A stretch of 64,000 nucleotides of DNA from an uncultured Clostridia bacterium (lineage in GTDB: Bacteria > Bacillota > Clostridia > Lachnospirales > Anaerotignaceae). Position 1 is the stretch's first letter. Each line of letters starts with the position of its first letter. Location of the stretch: assembly GCA_910586765.1 (NCBI GenBank), contig CAJUJJ010000008.1, positions 1 through 64,000 on the forward strand. Direction: 5' to 3'. The position numbers and the translations under genes were made by a program. Under the pieces are notes generated by a model, which searched no databases, was not told the DNA's origin, and was given only the letters and a program-made list of their open reading frames with translations. Shown here piece after piece: positions 7,911 to 15,775 of the stretch.

Positions 7911-8876
7911 ATGAAATGTAAAAAAGATGACATTTTATTGTGTGACATTTCAAAACTTTGGTTAAAAGATATTTCCTCTAAAATAAGCGAAACAACATAT
8001 GCTCTTTATTTTTCAAATGTAGAAAACCACATATTACCTTATTTTCAAAATAAAAAAATGGTTGAGATTGATAGAGAAATGATACAAACTTTTATCAATC
8101 AAAAATTAGAAAATGGTCGATTAGACCACAAAGGTGGATTATCTGTAACAACAGTAAAAGGACTCTATCACAACATAAAGGATATGCTGCAATATGCAAA
8201 AATGCTAGGTTATAAAGTGCAAGACATTGGAAAAATTCAATTTTCTCAAAGTCAATATAAAGAATTTGCTATATTGAATAAAGAACAACAAAAGTGTTTA
8301 GAGCAAGTGGTAAAAAATGATGGAAATATACAAAAAATAGGTATTATTATATGTCTGTATACAGGTATTCGTATTGGTGAAGTATGCGCTTTAAAATGGG
8401 AAGATGTGCAATTTGAAAATGCTGTGTTACATATCTATAAGACGGTTTATAGAACAAAAGATTTTTCTAAAAATAATAGAAAAACAAAATTAATTGTAAA
8501 AGAGCCTAAAAGCAAACATTCTGTAAGATACATTCCTTTAGGTTCTACACTGCTAGAATATTTAAAAAAATATAGGCAAGAGGATAGTTGTTTTGTGCTA
8601 ACTGGAAATAATGAAAAACCTTTAGACCCTCGTACCTATCAAAATCAATTTTATAGTTATTTAAAGAAATGTAACATAAAAAGGGTAAAATTTCATATTT
8701 TAAGACATACATTTGCGACAAGATGGATAGAAAATAATTGTGATGTAAAAAGTTTGAGTGAAATATTAGGGCACTCTAGTGTCACAATTACAATGAATAC
8801 TTATGTACATTCTAATTTTGAATTGAAACAAGAAGGTATGAAAAAGTTAGAGGAAAATCAAGAATTTTTGTCATAA
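7911..8876 (+). CDS. tyrosine recombinase, predicted DNA invertase
   Basis: This 321-aa protein has an N-terminal core-binding domain (residues 10-110) and a catalytic domain. The catalytic residues lie in TGIRIGEV (Arg), HILRHTFATR (His-x-x-Arg), GHSS (His) and NTYVHS (Tyr). It lacks the extra N-terminal arm-binding domain of the element integrase, so it resembles XerC/D-like and phase-variation invertases. The gene lies wholly between two inverted core-like sites and its ATG follows AAAAGGAG. It is therefore the natural candidate to flip the segment that contains it. An alternative is that gene plus sites form a small independent mobile unit. Confidence 0.9.
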   Translation: MKCKKDDILLCDISKLWLKDISSKISETTYALYFSNVENHILPYFQNKKMVEIDREMIQTFINQKLENGRLDHKGGLSVTTVKGLYHNIKDMLQYAKMLGYKVQDIGKIQFSQSQYKEFAILNKEQQKCLEQVVKNDGNIQKIGIIICLYTGIRIGEVCALKWEDVQFENAVLHIYKTVYRTKDFSKNNRKTKLIVKEPKSKHSVRYIPLGSTLLEYLKKYRQEDSCFVLTGNNEKPLDPRTYQNQFYSYLKKCNIKRVKFHILRHTFATRWIENNCDVKSLSEILGHSSVTITMNTYVHSNFELKQEGMKKLEENQEFLS

Positions 8877-8880
8877 TTTA

Positions 8881-8919
8881 AAAAAAAGAGCCGTTGTGCA
8901 ATATGACGGTTCTTTTTTT
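8881..8919 (+). terminator. intrinsic terminator inside the invertible segment
   Basis: The stem AAGAGCCGT/ACGGTTCTT is followed by seven T residues, five bases after the recombinase stop. It insulates the right site and the 9123 cassette from recombinase transcription in the sequenced orientation. After inversion it would lie on the left side. Confidence 0.85.
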
Positions 8920-8935
8920 CCCTTTTATTTCCTTT

Positions 8936-8965
8936 TTTTCGTTAATCTAAATCATTAATGAAAAA
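8936..8965 (-). repeat. right inverted recombination site
   Basis: The arms CGTTAAT and ATTAATG flank the spacer CTAAATC at 8947-8953, the exact complement of the left spacer. Outer T and A runs are conserved too. The opposite spacer orientation predicts inversion rather than deletion. Confidence 0.75.
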
Positions 8966-9009
8966 TTAATTAACTAAAAAAAGATTATTCTATTTTACCA
9001 TATGCTTTG

Positions 9010-9091
9010 TATAAAAGGAAAAATAGAGAAGAAAAAGTTCATGTCAATATATAAGTAATAGATTATAAAAGATTGTAAATTTCCTTTTATA
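9010..9091. repeat. 12-bp inverted repeat in front of the 9123 cassette
   Basis: TATAAAAGGAAA (9010-9021) and its exact complement (9080-9091) enclose 58 nt, ending about 30 nt before the TTG start at 9123. It may be an operator pair or a leader hairpin. I see no convincing promoter between 8966 and 9123. Confidence 0.45.
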
Positions 9092-9122
9092 GTCTAAATT
9101 ATTATGATAAGGAGAATTTTAT

Positions 9123-9992
9123 TTGGGAAATTTTGAAAGGAATTTAAACAAAGAGATATTGAATCAATTTATTAAAAAAGTTTTTGGAATACCATTATTT
9201 TTAGAAAATGGTAATTTTAATCCGGAATTTTTACAAAAATTTTGTCCGAAAGCAAAAAATTTAGAAGTAAAACAACTAAAATGGGAAAAAAATGCAGAGA
9301 TAGAATTATCAGATGCAGAAAAAGAGAAAGGTTTCATTATAGAATTTTCTGATGAAGATGGTATTTTATCGTTTTTGCAGACAAAAGAAGATTATGTTAA
9401 ATTTTTAGTGGAATATTTTTTAAATGAAATAGAATCTATTCAAAATTCTATTCAGCAAATTGCAAAAGGACAGCATAATGATCGTATCTCTGATATTTTA
9501 AGTGCAGCAGAAAAATATGAAAAAGCAACTTATACAAAAGATGTTCAACAAAAAAAGCAAATGTTAATGGATGCAGAAGGTACATTGATAAATGGATTAC
9601 ATAAAATTCAAAAAGAAATAGAACAACATATTACTACTATAACAAATTTACCAGAAGGAAGAATTGCAAAATTATTTTGTGGTATAAAGGTCAATCAAAT
9701 AAAGGAAGTAGCAGAAGAATTAAAAGAAGCATTTTTTATTTATCAACAAGGATTATTTTTAGTGGCACATTTAGATACAGAATTAAAAGAAGAAGAAAGA
9801 ATGATTACCAGTATTACTAGAGCAAAAGAATTATTAGAAGATAGAATATTAAAAAATGCAGAAAGATTAAATCAATTTGATATACAAAAAGAATCATTTT
9901 GGTTGGAAAAACCACAATTATTTTATAAAAAGTTAGATGGGATGCAAAAATTGATTGCTTTATCAGAAGATACATTTAAGCTGGAAGGATGA
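9123..9992 (+). CDS. uncharacterised 289-aa helical protein, first gene after the switch
   Basis: I do not recognise a family. The product is cytoplasmic-looking, with an acidic N-terminal domain (about 1-100) and a long helical or coiled-coil region (about 105-260) rich in Lys, Glu and Gln. No membrane segment or signal peptide is seen. It starts with TTG at 9123 behind AAGGAG at good spacing. Its stop overlaps the beginning of the next small membrane gene, so the two form a transcription unit. It is the first gene that the promoter at 7819-7847 would reach after inversion, and it lacks an obvious promoter of its own. Confidence 0.75.
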   Translation: MGNFERNLNKEILNQFIKKVFGIPLFLENGNFNPEFLQKFCPKAKNLEVKQLKWEKNAEIELSDAEKEKGFIIEFSDEDGILSFLQTKEDYVKFLVEYFLNEIESIQNSIQQIAKGQHNDRISDILSAAEKYEKATYTKDVQQKKQMLMDAEGTLINGLHKIQKEIEQHITTITNLPEGRIAKLFCGIKVNQIKEVAEELKEAFFIYQQGLFLVAHLDTELKEEERMITSITRAKELLEDRILKNAERLNQFDIQKESFWLEKPQLFYKKLDGMQKLIALSEDTFKLEG

Positions 9993-9997
9993 TTTAT

Positions 9998-10282
9998 ATG
10001 GGAAAAAATGAATTAGAAAAATGGGAAAGTGATGTAAAAGTAACGAAAGGTGCAGTTATTACAATAATTTTAGGCGCTGGTACTTGGTTTATTAACCATT
10101 TATTAAAAAGTCAAGAACTACAAAAAATAAACATAGAAATTAATGAATGTAATGCTATAATTCAGGAACTAGAACCAAAATGGCTTAAATCTTCAGAGCA
10201 AAAACAAAGATTAGAAAATGCTAAAAAAAGATTAGAGAACGCCAAAAAAAGAAGAGAACAACTTTTGAAACAACAAAAATGA
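9998..10282 (+). CDS. small membrane-anchored coiled-coil protein
   Basis: A 94-aa product starts at the ATG at 9998, chosen over 9989 because GGAAGG lies 7 nt before it and would be too close to 9989. Residues about 15-35 (VITIILGAGTWFINHLL region) form one membrane segment. The remaining 60 residues are a charged coiled coil with a repeated RLENAKKR unit. It follows the 289-aa protein directly and probably partners with it. No function is recognised. Confidence 0.7.
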   Translation: MGKNELEKWESDVKVTKGAVITIILGAGTWFINHLLKSQELQKINIEINECNAIIQELEPKWLKSSEQKQRLENAKKRLENAKKRREQLLKQQK

Positions 10283-10311
10283 TTTATTTTTTGTCTAAAC
10301 TCTAAAAAAAT

Positions 10312-10339
10312 TTTATGTTTATTTTAGGGATAATATAAT
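10312..10339 (+). promoter_or_regulatory. weak candidate promoter for the 10531 gene
   Basis: A perfect TATAAT at 10334-10339 has only TTTATG at 10312-10317 as -35, 16 bp away. No terminator separates this gene from 9123-10282, so read-through from the switch is also possible. An imperfect inverted repeat (10344-10355 and 10426-10437) lies in the leader. Confidence 0.4.
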
Positions 10340-10530
10340 AAATTATAGCAAATCCAGTATAAATGCAGAAAATTAATTAAACAAACAAGCTTAATTTCCC
10401 TATTTTAATATTCTCTATCTTAATTGGGATTGCTATAAAGAGATGAAAAACATTCCTTGTTGCTAGTAAAATAGCAGAAATTCTTTTAAAAGATAATAGG
10501 AAATATATTGTACATTAAGGAGAATTTATT

Positions 10531-11547
10531 ATGGATAAAAAAGAAAGACAAATTGCTATTATAAAAAATAAGATTTCAAGTTGTGTAAAAACAACATCTG
10601 CTGAAGTATTTTGCTATGGTGAAATTCCATTGAAGCGTATACAAGGGGCAAAAGGTGCTTATGTTTCTGAAGTAAATAATGATGATATATTAGCTTTAAT
10701 AGATACTACTATCTTTAAAGGAGGACAAAGAGGTATGATCTTTACAACAAAAGGCTTGTATTTTAAAGATGTGTTAACATCACCTGTTTATTGTGCCTAT
10801 ACAGATTTATCTGAATTTTCTATACCAGATGATGCTTTTTTTAGTTCTAAAGGTTTAAAAGATATGTTGCAAGATTTATTTAATTTAGAATGTTCAACAC
10901 AAAAAGAAAATTCTGTATCAAATGCATTATTAAATATAATAGGAGATACTGCAATAGAGATGTTAGAGAGTTGGGTTGATGAAAAGAGAAAAGAGCGAGA
11001 TGAAGCGGATAAAGCAGAAACAAATGCTATTTTTGAAGCACTTTACGACATCAAAAATGCTTTGACATTGTTAATAGATTCTTTCAAAGAAGTTATAAAT
11101 ACAGAAATTGATTTAAATGATGAAGAAGAAGTATTACAATACTTCATTTGTTTAGCTATATGTGCTGCTGCTTTTGGTTCACAATATTTTTCAGAAGAAG
11201 ATTGGATTGAATTAAGCTTAGAAGAAATAACAGGACAAGATTTTTATACTGCACAAGAGGAAACATTTAAATTTTTAGAATTTTTGGATAGTGTTTTTGA
11301 TGAATTTGAAGAGGATGCAACAGATTTTGAAAAGGTTTCTTTAAAAATGGCTTCTCGTTTATTTGCTCATAAAATAGATACCATTTTAGAAGAATTCCAA
11401 GAAGATGATGCAGATGTAGAAGAATTATATCAAACTGGTCTTAATGAAGCAAAAATATTGAGAGAACAATTAAAAAAAGTTAGAAGAAATATCAATAAAA
11501 TAATAGAGTATGGCTATAAAGAACAACAAGAACTTTTTTGTGAATGA
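10531..11547 (+). CDS. acidic protein with PH-like (YokE/bPH-type) N-terminal region
   Basis: This 338-aa product has an N-terminal region (about 45-105) with ALIDTTIFKGGQRG, IFTTKGLYFKD and YTDLSEF. This strand pattern recurs in bacterial PH-like domains found next to EcsC and stress or membrane genes. The C-terminal 200 residues are very acidic and helical. There is no signal peptide or membrane helix. The start is the ATG with AAGGAG upstream. It stands 60 bp before a small membrane protein and 500 bp before an EcsC-family gene in the same direction. The domain call rests on visual similarity only and the role is unknown. Confidence 0.65.
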   Translation: MDKKERQIAIIKNKISSCVKTTSAEVFCYGEIPLKRIQGAKGAYVSEVNNDDILALIDTTIFKGGQRGMIFTTKGLYFKDVLTSPVYCAYTDLSEFSIPDDAFFSSKGLKDMLQDLFNLECSTQKENSVSNALLNIIGDTAIEMLESWVDEKRKERDEADKAETNAIFEALYDIKNALTLLIDSFKEVINTEIDLNDEEEVLQYFICLAICAAAFGSQYFSEEDWIELSLEEITGQDFYTAQEETFKFLEFLDSVFDEFEEDATDFEKVSLKMASRLFAHKIDTILEEFQEDDADVEELYQTGLNEAKILREQLKKVRRNINKIIEYGYKEQQELFCE

Positions 11548-11607
11548 AAAAATAGGTTAAATTTTTAAAATTTCAGTAATGTATAAAAACTGGGAGGGAG
11601 AATTCTT

Positions 11608-11865
11608 ATGAGTAAAGTAAAATCCGTTTGTAGTTTAGTAGGGGCACTTGGAGGTGGAGTACTTATGACAGGAACAGTTTTTGCTTTTGTTCCAGTAGCC
11701 AGTGCAGGAGCAGTAGCTTTTGCAGTTGGTACGATTAGTTGTGGAAAAGTTGGTTCTATGATAGGTAATGTTATAGAAAATAATCCTGCTGCTATTTCCA
11801 TTGCAAATTCTGTGTACAATTCAGGAAAATTACCAAAAGAATATATTGATATGGAGGAATACTGA
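11608..11865 (+). CDS. small Gly/Ala-rich hydrophobic protein
   Basis: This 85-aa product is dominated by two hydrophobic stretches (residues about 8-30 and 31-50), rich in Gly, Ala and Val with glycine-zipper spacing. The C-terminal tail is short and polar, ending MEEY. It is likely membrane-inserted. GGGAGG precedes the ATG. The stop codon overlaps the start of the next small gene (TGATG), indicating coupled translation. No family is recognised. Confidence 0.65.
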   Translation: MSKVKSVCSLVGALGGGVLMTGTVFAFVPVASAGAVAFAVGTISCGKVGSMIGNVIENNPAAISIANSVYNSGKLPKEYIDMEEY

Positions 11866-12032
11866 TGAGTACAAAAGGGGAAAGATTTAAAGTAGGGGTA
11901 CAAGCTGCTGTAGAAGGATTTAAAGAACTTGTAAATGAACATGATTTAATGAAAGCAACGAATAAAGTAAGAGAAGTATTAGATGATTACTTAGAAAAAG
12001 AAAATGAAAGGCTTAATAAAATAGGGAAGTGA
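11865..12032 (+). CDS. 55-aa helical small protein
   Basis: This short frame starts MSTKGERFKVGVQAAVEGF and continues as a charged amphipathic helix to NKIGK. It begins in the overlap TGATG with the preceding gene and stops five bases before the GTG of the EcsC gene. Translation is therefore likely coupled on both sides. It has no Cys, signal or membrane segment. The function is unknown. It could be a small subunit or regulator of its neighbours. Confidence 0.6.
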   Translation: MSTKGERFKVGVQAAVEGFKELVNEHDLMKATNKVREVLDDYLEKENERLNKIGK

Positions 12033-12036
12033 TAAA

Positions 12037-12699
12037 GTGAATCTATGGATAAAAGAAACAGATAGTATAGATACAAAGTCATCAAAAATGATTGCTACAC
12101 TTGATTTTTTGTATAAAAAAGCATTAAACGGAAGAAATAGAAATGATACTGTGCAAAAAATGGTAGAAGAAGTTTTAAAAAGATACCCCAATAATCCTCA
12201 AAAGGCTTGTAAGGAATTTATAAAAGACCAAGCTATAAAATGTGGAGCGACTGGTTTTGTAACAGGATTAGGAGGACTTCTTACTATACCATTGGCTGTT
12301 ACAGCTGATATTGGAGTAACATGGTATATTCAGTTAAGAATGATTATGGCAATTGCTGCTATTTATGGTTTTGATATTCATTCTGATAAAGTAAAGACAT
12401 TTGTATATATTTGTTTAGCAGGACAAGCACCTACAAATGTTCTAAAAGATGCAGGTGTAAAAATTGGAACAAAATTGACAAAAAATGCAATTCAAAAAAT
12501 TTCTGGACATTCTTTGAAAAAAATCAATCAAATGATTGGATTTCGTTTTATTACAAAAGCTGGTGAAAAAGGTGTTATCAATATGAGTAAGACAATTCCT
12601 TTTGTTGGTGGTATTATAGGTGGAGTATTTGATTTTACATCTACAAAAGTTATTGCAGAAAGAGCTATTAGAATATTTGGTGAAGAAATTAGTTATTAA
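12037..12699 (+). CDS. EcsC family protein
   Basis: This 220-aa product carries the EcsC-family core. A helical lead is followed by ATGFVTGLGGLLTIPLAVTA, then DIGVTWYIQLRMIMAIAAIYGFD. A second Gly-rich hydrophobic stretch near 185-205 reads TIPFVGGIIGGVFDF. These amphipathic/hydrophobic helices suggest membrane association. It starts with GTG behind AGGGAAG. Bacillus EcsC is encoded with an ABC transporter, but here it sits with small membrane proteins and a PH-like protein. The biochemical role of the family is not settled. It is in the middle of the cassette downstream of the invertible switch. Confidence 0.8.
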   Translation: MNLWIKETDSIDTKSSKMIATLDFLYKKALNGRNRNDTVQKMVEEVLKRYPNNPQKACKEFIKDQAIKCGATGFVTGLGGLLTIPLAVTADIGVTWYIQLRMIMAIAAIYGFDIHSDKVKTFVYICLAGQAPTNVLKDAGVKIGTKLTKNAIQKISGHSLKKINQMIGFRFITKAGEKGVINMSKTIPFVGGIIGGVFDFTSTKVIAERAIRIFGEEISY

Positions 12700-12731
12700 T
12701 TCTTGTACAATATTTTCGGGGAGAAGAGTAA

Positions 12732-13994
12732 ATGAGATTTATTATTGTTTTGGGTATTATAGCATATGTATTATGGTTAATATATTTTCGTTCTTTATAT
12801 TTCCTTATAAAATATAAAAGAAATAAATCTGGTATACCTTTATTGAAACAAATGGAAAAACAAGAAATAGTAGATTTTCTAAAACAAATTGGTTATCCAG
12901 ATTTAAAAGCAGTATATATAAATGAGGCTTCTGATATAGTTATAGAAGGAAAACATGGAGAATATAAAGTAACAACAGAAGATAATATTCTTTATATAAC
13001 TAAAAAGGGAGCAGGTAAAAAACAAGCAATGTATTTTTCAGAAGAAGCCGAATGTATCAAACAATATATACAAAAAACACTTGATACAAATGCTCCTATC
13101 AATGCATATCAAACATACAAAAATTTAAAAAATGCAAGAAAAAAGACATTTATTATGTATTATGGTATTATTATTGCCTTTATAATATTTGTAGTCTATT
13201 TTGTTACCAATTATCTTTCTTATAGCAATATGATTAAGGAATCTTATTTAGAACCATATACTAATGAAAAAACAATAGGACAAGCTTTTGAAGATTTCTT
13301 TGGAAACACAAAATGGACAAATTACAAAAACGGTTCTCAAAAAATGGTAGATTTTACAGGAGAATGTATGTTAGAAGATGAAAAAGCACATATTACAATT
13401 ACATTTATCATATTTGGAGATGCAATCAATGGTGGAGAATTTCAATTACATAGTGTAAAAATAGATGGAAAAGAAGTTCCTGATTTAGTATCAGTGGCTC
13501 TTTTTTCAAAAGTTTTTGATATTGATGTTTCTGATATTAATTCTTCTGAAACACAATCTTCTGTAGGAGATGAGTATTTATATAATTCATCGTCTAATAA
13601 TATAGGAAGTAATAGTTATATTGATGATTATGCTGATATTTTTAGCAATGAGGAATATAATGAACCTAATATTGATTATAATAATGATAGCTTTGATAGT
13701 GACTATTATGATGAAAATACTTTTTATCAACCTGATACATTAACACCAGAGAAAGCAAAACAGATCGTGAAGAACTATTTTGAACTTCCAGATGATGCAG
13801 TTACTTATATGCCAGAATATAATTTTGGTGCTGATAAAACATATCAATATGCTTTTCGTCTTAGATTACCTATGACAGATGGCAGTGATGAATTATATAC
13901 TATGTGGGTACTTGTGGAGGATACTACAGAATTTATGTATTGGGGTACATGGGATAACGATTATTTAATACCATCAGGAGAACCTTTCAATTAA
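12732..13994 (+). CDS. membrane-anchored protein with acidic linker and C-terminal extracytoplasmic domain
   Basis: This 420-aa product has an N-terminal membrane helix (residues 3-27) and a charged domain of about 100 residues. A second membrane helix lies near 145-165 (IIIAFIIFVVYFVTNYL). A beta-rich domain follows (about 175-270), then an Asn/Asp/Ser/Tyr-rich linker (about 285-335). The C-terminal module, TPEKAKQIVKNYF to the end, resembles the small PepSY-like or DUF domains of secreted Firmicutes proteins. The start ATG has GGGGAG upstream, 32 bp after EcsC. The function is unknown. It is the last gene of the cassette. Confidence 0.7.
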   Translation: MRFIIVLGIIAYVLWLIYFRSLYFLIKYKRNKSGIPLLKQMEKQEIVDFLKQIGYPDLKAVYINEASDIVIEGKHGEYKVTTEDNILYITKKGAGKKQAMYFSEEAECIKQYIQKTLDTNAPINAYQTYKNLKNARKKTFIMYYGIIIAFIIFVVYFVTNYLSYSNMIKESYLEPYTNEKTIGQAFEDFFGNTKWTNYKNGSQKMVDFTGECMLEDEKAHITITFIIFGDAINGGEFQLHSVKIDGKEVPDLVSVALFSKVFDIDVSDINSSETQSSVGDEYLYNSSSNNIGSNSYIDDYADIFSNEEYNEPNIDYNNDSFDSDYYDENTFYQPDTLTPEKAKQIVKNYFELPDDAVTYMPEYNFGADKTYQYAFRLRLPMTDGSDELYTMWVLVEDTTEFMYWGTWDNDYLIPSGEPFN

Positions 13995-14125
13995 TTTGAA
14001 TAAAAAGTAGCTAAAGTATATTAGGTATAATATAGAACATAGATAAGAATAATACTATGTAAATAATTATTTTTTATATGGTTTACATTTTTCTTTTTAA
14101 AGTTAATACAAAAACTAAAAAAATA

Positions 14126-14168
14126 GAAAAAAGCCTTTTTTATAAAAAGAATAAAAGGCTTTTTTATT
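14126..14168. terminator. bidirectional terminator between the cassette and the Rpn gene
   Basis: AAAAAGCCTTTT pairs with AAAAGGCTTTTT around a short loop, with A and T runs on both sides. It serves the minus-strand Rpn gene and could also end the cassette transcript. Confidence 0.75.
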
Positions 14169-14193
14169 ATTTTTCATTATATTATTACAGTGA

Positions 14194-15027
14194 TTAAAAC
14201 AGCTTTTTAATTTCAGTGATGGATAAACCTGTTTTTTTAGATATAGTTTCAATATCTAATACATCAAGTAAGTTTTTAGCAATTTCAATTTGTTTTTCCT
14301 TTTTTCCTTCATCTTTTCCTTCTTCTTTCCAAATTTTAATAGCAGTGTCCATATCAAATTCCGTGAATAACATATTTATCACCTCACTCGAATTTTTTTC
14401 CAAAAATTCTTTCATAATGTTTTCATTGATACAAATTTTTACAGCTTTTATAATAGCTTTGTTTAATTCAAAACCTTTTTTCAGATAAGTTCTTACTACG
14501 GATATAAAATAGCTATATTCTTTTAAATATTGACATTGCTGTAAAATAACATGATTTTCTTCATAATTGATATTGATAACTTTTACATACAATTCTAATT
14601 CTATAGTATTTTGTGGCACTAAAAAAGCATCTGATAATTTTAATGTTTTTTCTTTAGGATATTTTCTAACACCATTATACAATACATAAAAATGTGGAGT
14701 AGGTATTTTTTGTAATGTACTTCTATAGATAATGTTTTTATCAATTAGTTTTTCATACTCTCTAGCAATATAAAGCAAGCAACGTAAAGGCATATTGTTG
14801 TTGATGGTACTTTGATGTTCTAGTAGCAATATGAATTTATTATCTATTGTAAAGCAAATATCATTTTTCTGGTTCATAAAAAGAATATCTTCTAATGTAA
14901 TAATATTGACTTTCGTTTCTTCTCCATAATTTGTATGTTCTAAGGCATTGTAAAGCAGACGTAATTTTTTTTCATCTGAAAAGTACCTTGTAAAAACAGT
15001 ATCTTTATATTTTTTATTTGTGTTCAT
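14194..15027 (-). CDS. Rpn-family recombination-promoting nuclease / PDDEXK transposase-like protein
   Basis: This 277-aa protein matches the Rpn/PD-(D/E)XK_2 family. It opens with DTVFTRYFSDEKKLRLLYNAL and continues NDICFTIDNKFILLLEHQST, holding the Asp and Glu of the nuclease core. PTPHFYVLYNG follows, and a Lys/Glu-rich helical tail ends GLSITEIKKLF. Related proteins promote RecA-independent recombination and are often scattered in many copies. The start is the ATG at 15027 with GAGGTGG upstream. It lies just inside the right end of the element, transcribed inward. The length is close to the usual 280-310 aa and it looks intact. Confidence 0.85.
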   Translation of the reverse strand: MNTNKKYKDTVFTRYFSDEKKLRLLYNALEHTNYGEETKVNIITLEDILFMNQKNDICFTIDNKFILLLEHQSTINNNMPLRCLLYIAREYEKLIDKNIIYRSTLQKIPTPHFYVLYNGVRKYPKEKTLKLSDAFLVPQNTIELELYVKVININYEENHVILQQCQYLKEYSYFISVVRTYLKKGFELNKAIIKAVKICINENIMKEFLEKNSSEVINMLFTEFDMDTAIKIWKEEGKDEGKKEKQIEIAKNLLDVLDIETISKKTGLSITEIKKLF

Positions 15028-15159
15028 TATCCCACCTCACTATTATTATATAAAAAAGAAAGTAAAATTACAATCACTGCAATAAATTTTATGTAGATTA
15101 TATTTTTTATAAAAATGCAGGAAAATGAATGATTATAAAATAAAGTGTTTTATAAATTC

Positions 15160-15182
15160 TACCCCAACGTTACCCCAACCCA
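15160..15182 (+). repeat. right arm-type repeat, candidate integrase binding site
   Basis: It has the same tandem TACCCCAAC architecture and orientation as 415-437, with 21 of 23 bases matching. It lies 126 bp inside attR. One copy near each end of a tyrosine-integrase element supports arm-site function. Confidence 0.65.
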
Positions 15183-15307
15183 AGCGAAAAATTTCTCTTA
15201 TAATTTCCTAGAAAATGGAAAATAAAAAATTTAAAAAGTATTGATTTTACTGGATTTTTTAACGAAATGTAAGAAATTTACAGTCATAAAAAAAGACTAT
15301 GTCACTC

Positions 15308-15352
15308 CTCATAACCCGAAGGTCGTTGGTTCAAATCCAGCCCCCGCAATTT
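15308..15352 (+). repeat. attR: duplicated tRNA-fMet 3' half
   Basis: This 45-bp exact copy of 299-343 starts two nt before the CAT anticodon. It has no 5' tRNA half upstream, so it is a remnant rather than a tRNA gene. Confidence 0.9.
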
Positions 15353-15353
15353 C

Positions 15354-15400
15354 AAAAAAGCCTTAGAAATCAATGTTTCTAGGGCTTTTGTTTTTTGGTT
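15354..15400 (+). terminator. duplicated tRNA-operon terminator
   Basis: The stem GCCTTAGAAA/TTTCTAGGGC with a T run is a slightly diverged copy of 345-388 and marks the chromosomal side of attR. Confidence 0.75.
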
Positions 15401-15663
15401 TAAAAATATATTGCCTTGATTTGTTTTTTATAGACATAGAAAAATAAGAAAATATGAGATTATCCTAATTTATGTAAATGTCCTTGTACTGCTATACAGG
15501 AGCATTTTTTATTTTAGCATTTAAAATGTGTAAATAATGCTTACATACTTAAATTGTTTGCTTTTTCAAATTCGAAGTTCTTGCGACTAAAAAAAGTTGA
15601 ATAAAAAACTTTTTTGGAAAAATCAATACTTTAATTAAAGAAAAGGAAACATAGTTTTTCTTC

Positions 15664-15702
15664 ACTTCAGTCAGTGCAAAACAAACATGTACTGACTGAA
15701 GT
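15664..15702. repeat. 12-bp perfect hairpin in the intergenic region
   Basis: ACTTCAGTCAGT pairs exactly with 15691-15702 around a 15-nt loop. There is no clear T run. It lies in the 15401-15775 gap, which holds no gene that I can see. Confidence 0.5.
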
Positions 15703-15735
15703 AAAGTATGGATATAAGCTTTAATGTTATTTGAT

Positions 15736-15768
15736 AAATTGAACCAATGCAAAACATTGGTTCAATTT
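15736..15768 (-). terminator. hairpin downstream of the PurF-like gene
   Basis: AAATTGAACCAATG and its complement form a 14-bp stem with a five-base loop, seven bases past the gene's stop codon. The T tract on the minus strand is short, so it may be a weak terminator or an mRNA-stabilising hairpin. Confidence 0.5.
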
Positions 15769-15775
15769 GTGTATT

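Larger units (their letters stand above)
7778..8965. other. predicted invertible DNA segment (phase switch)
   Basis: The tyrosine recombinase gene 7911-8876, an outward promoter and a terminator lie between two inverted 30-bp sites. Recombination in the shared 7-bp spacer would flip about 7797-8946. As sequenced, the promoter faces left, away from the 9123 cassette. In the flipped form it would lie near 8896-8924 and face right. The flipped state is deduced by geometry and has not been observed. Confidence 0.7.

Noticed and set aside
11565..11942. 125-aa minus-strand frame over the small membrane genes
   Set aside because: The plus-strand genes are linked by TGATG coupling and strong ribosome sites; the minus frame lacks both.
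15308..15352. A second tRNA-fMet gene at the right end
   Set aside because: Only the anticodon loop and 3' half are present; the 5' acceptor and D-arm are missing, so it is attR.
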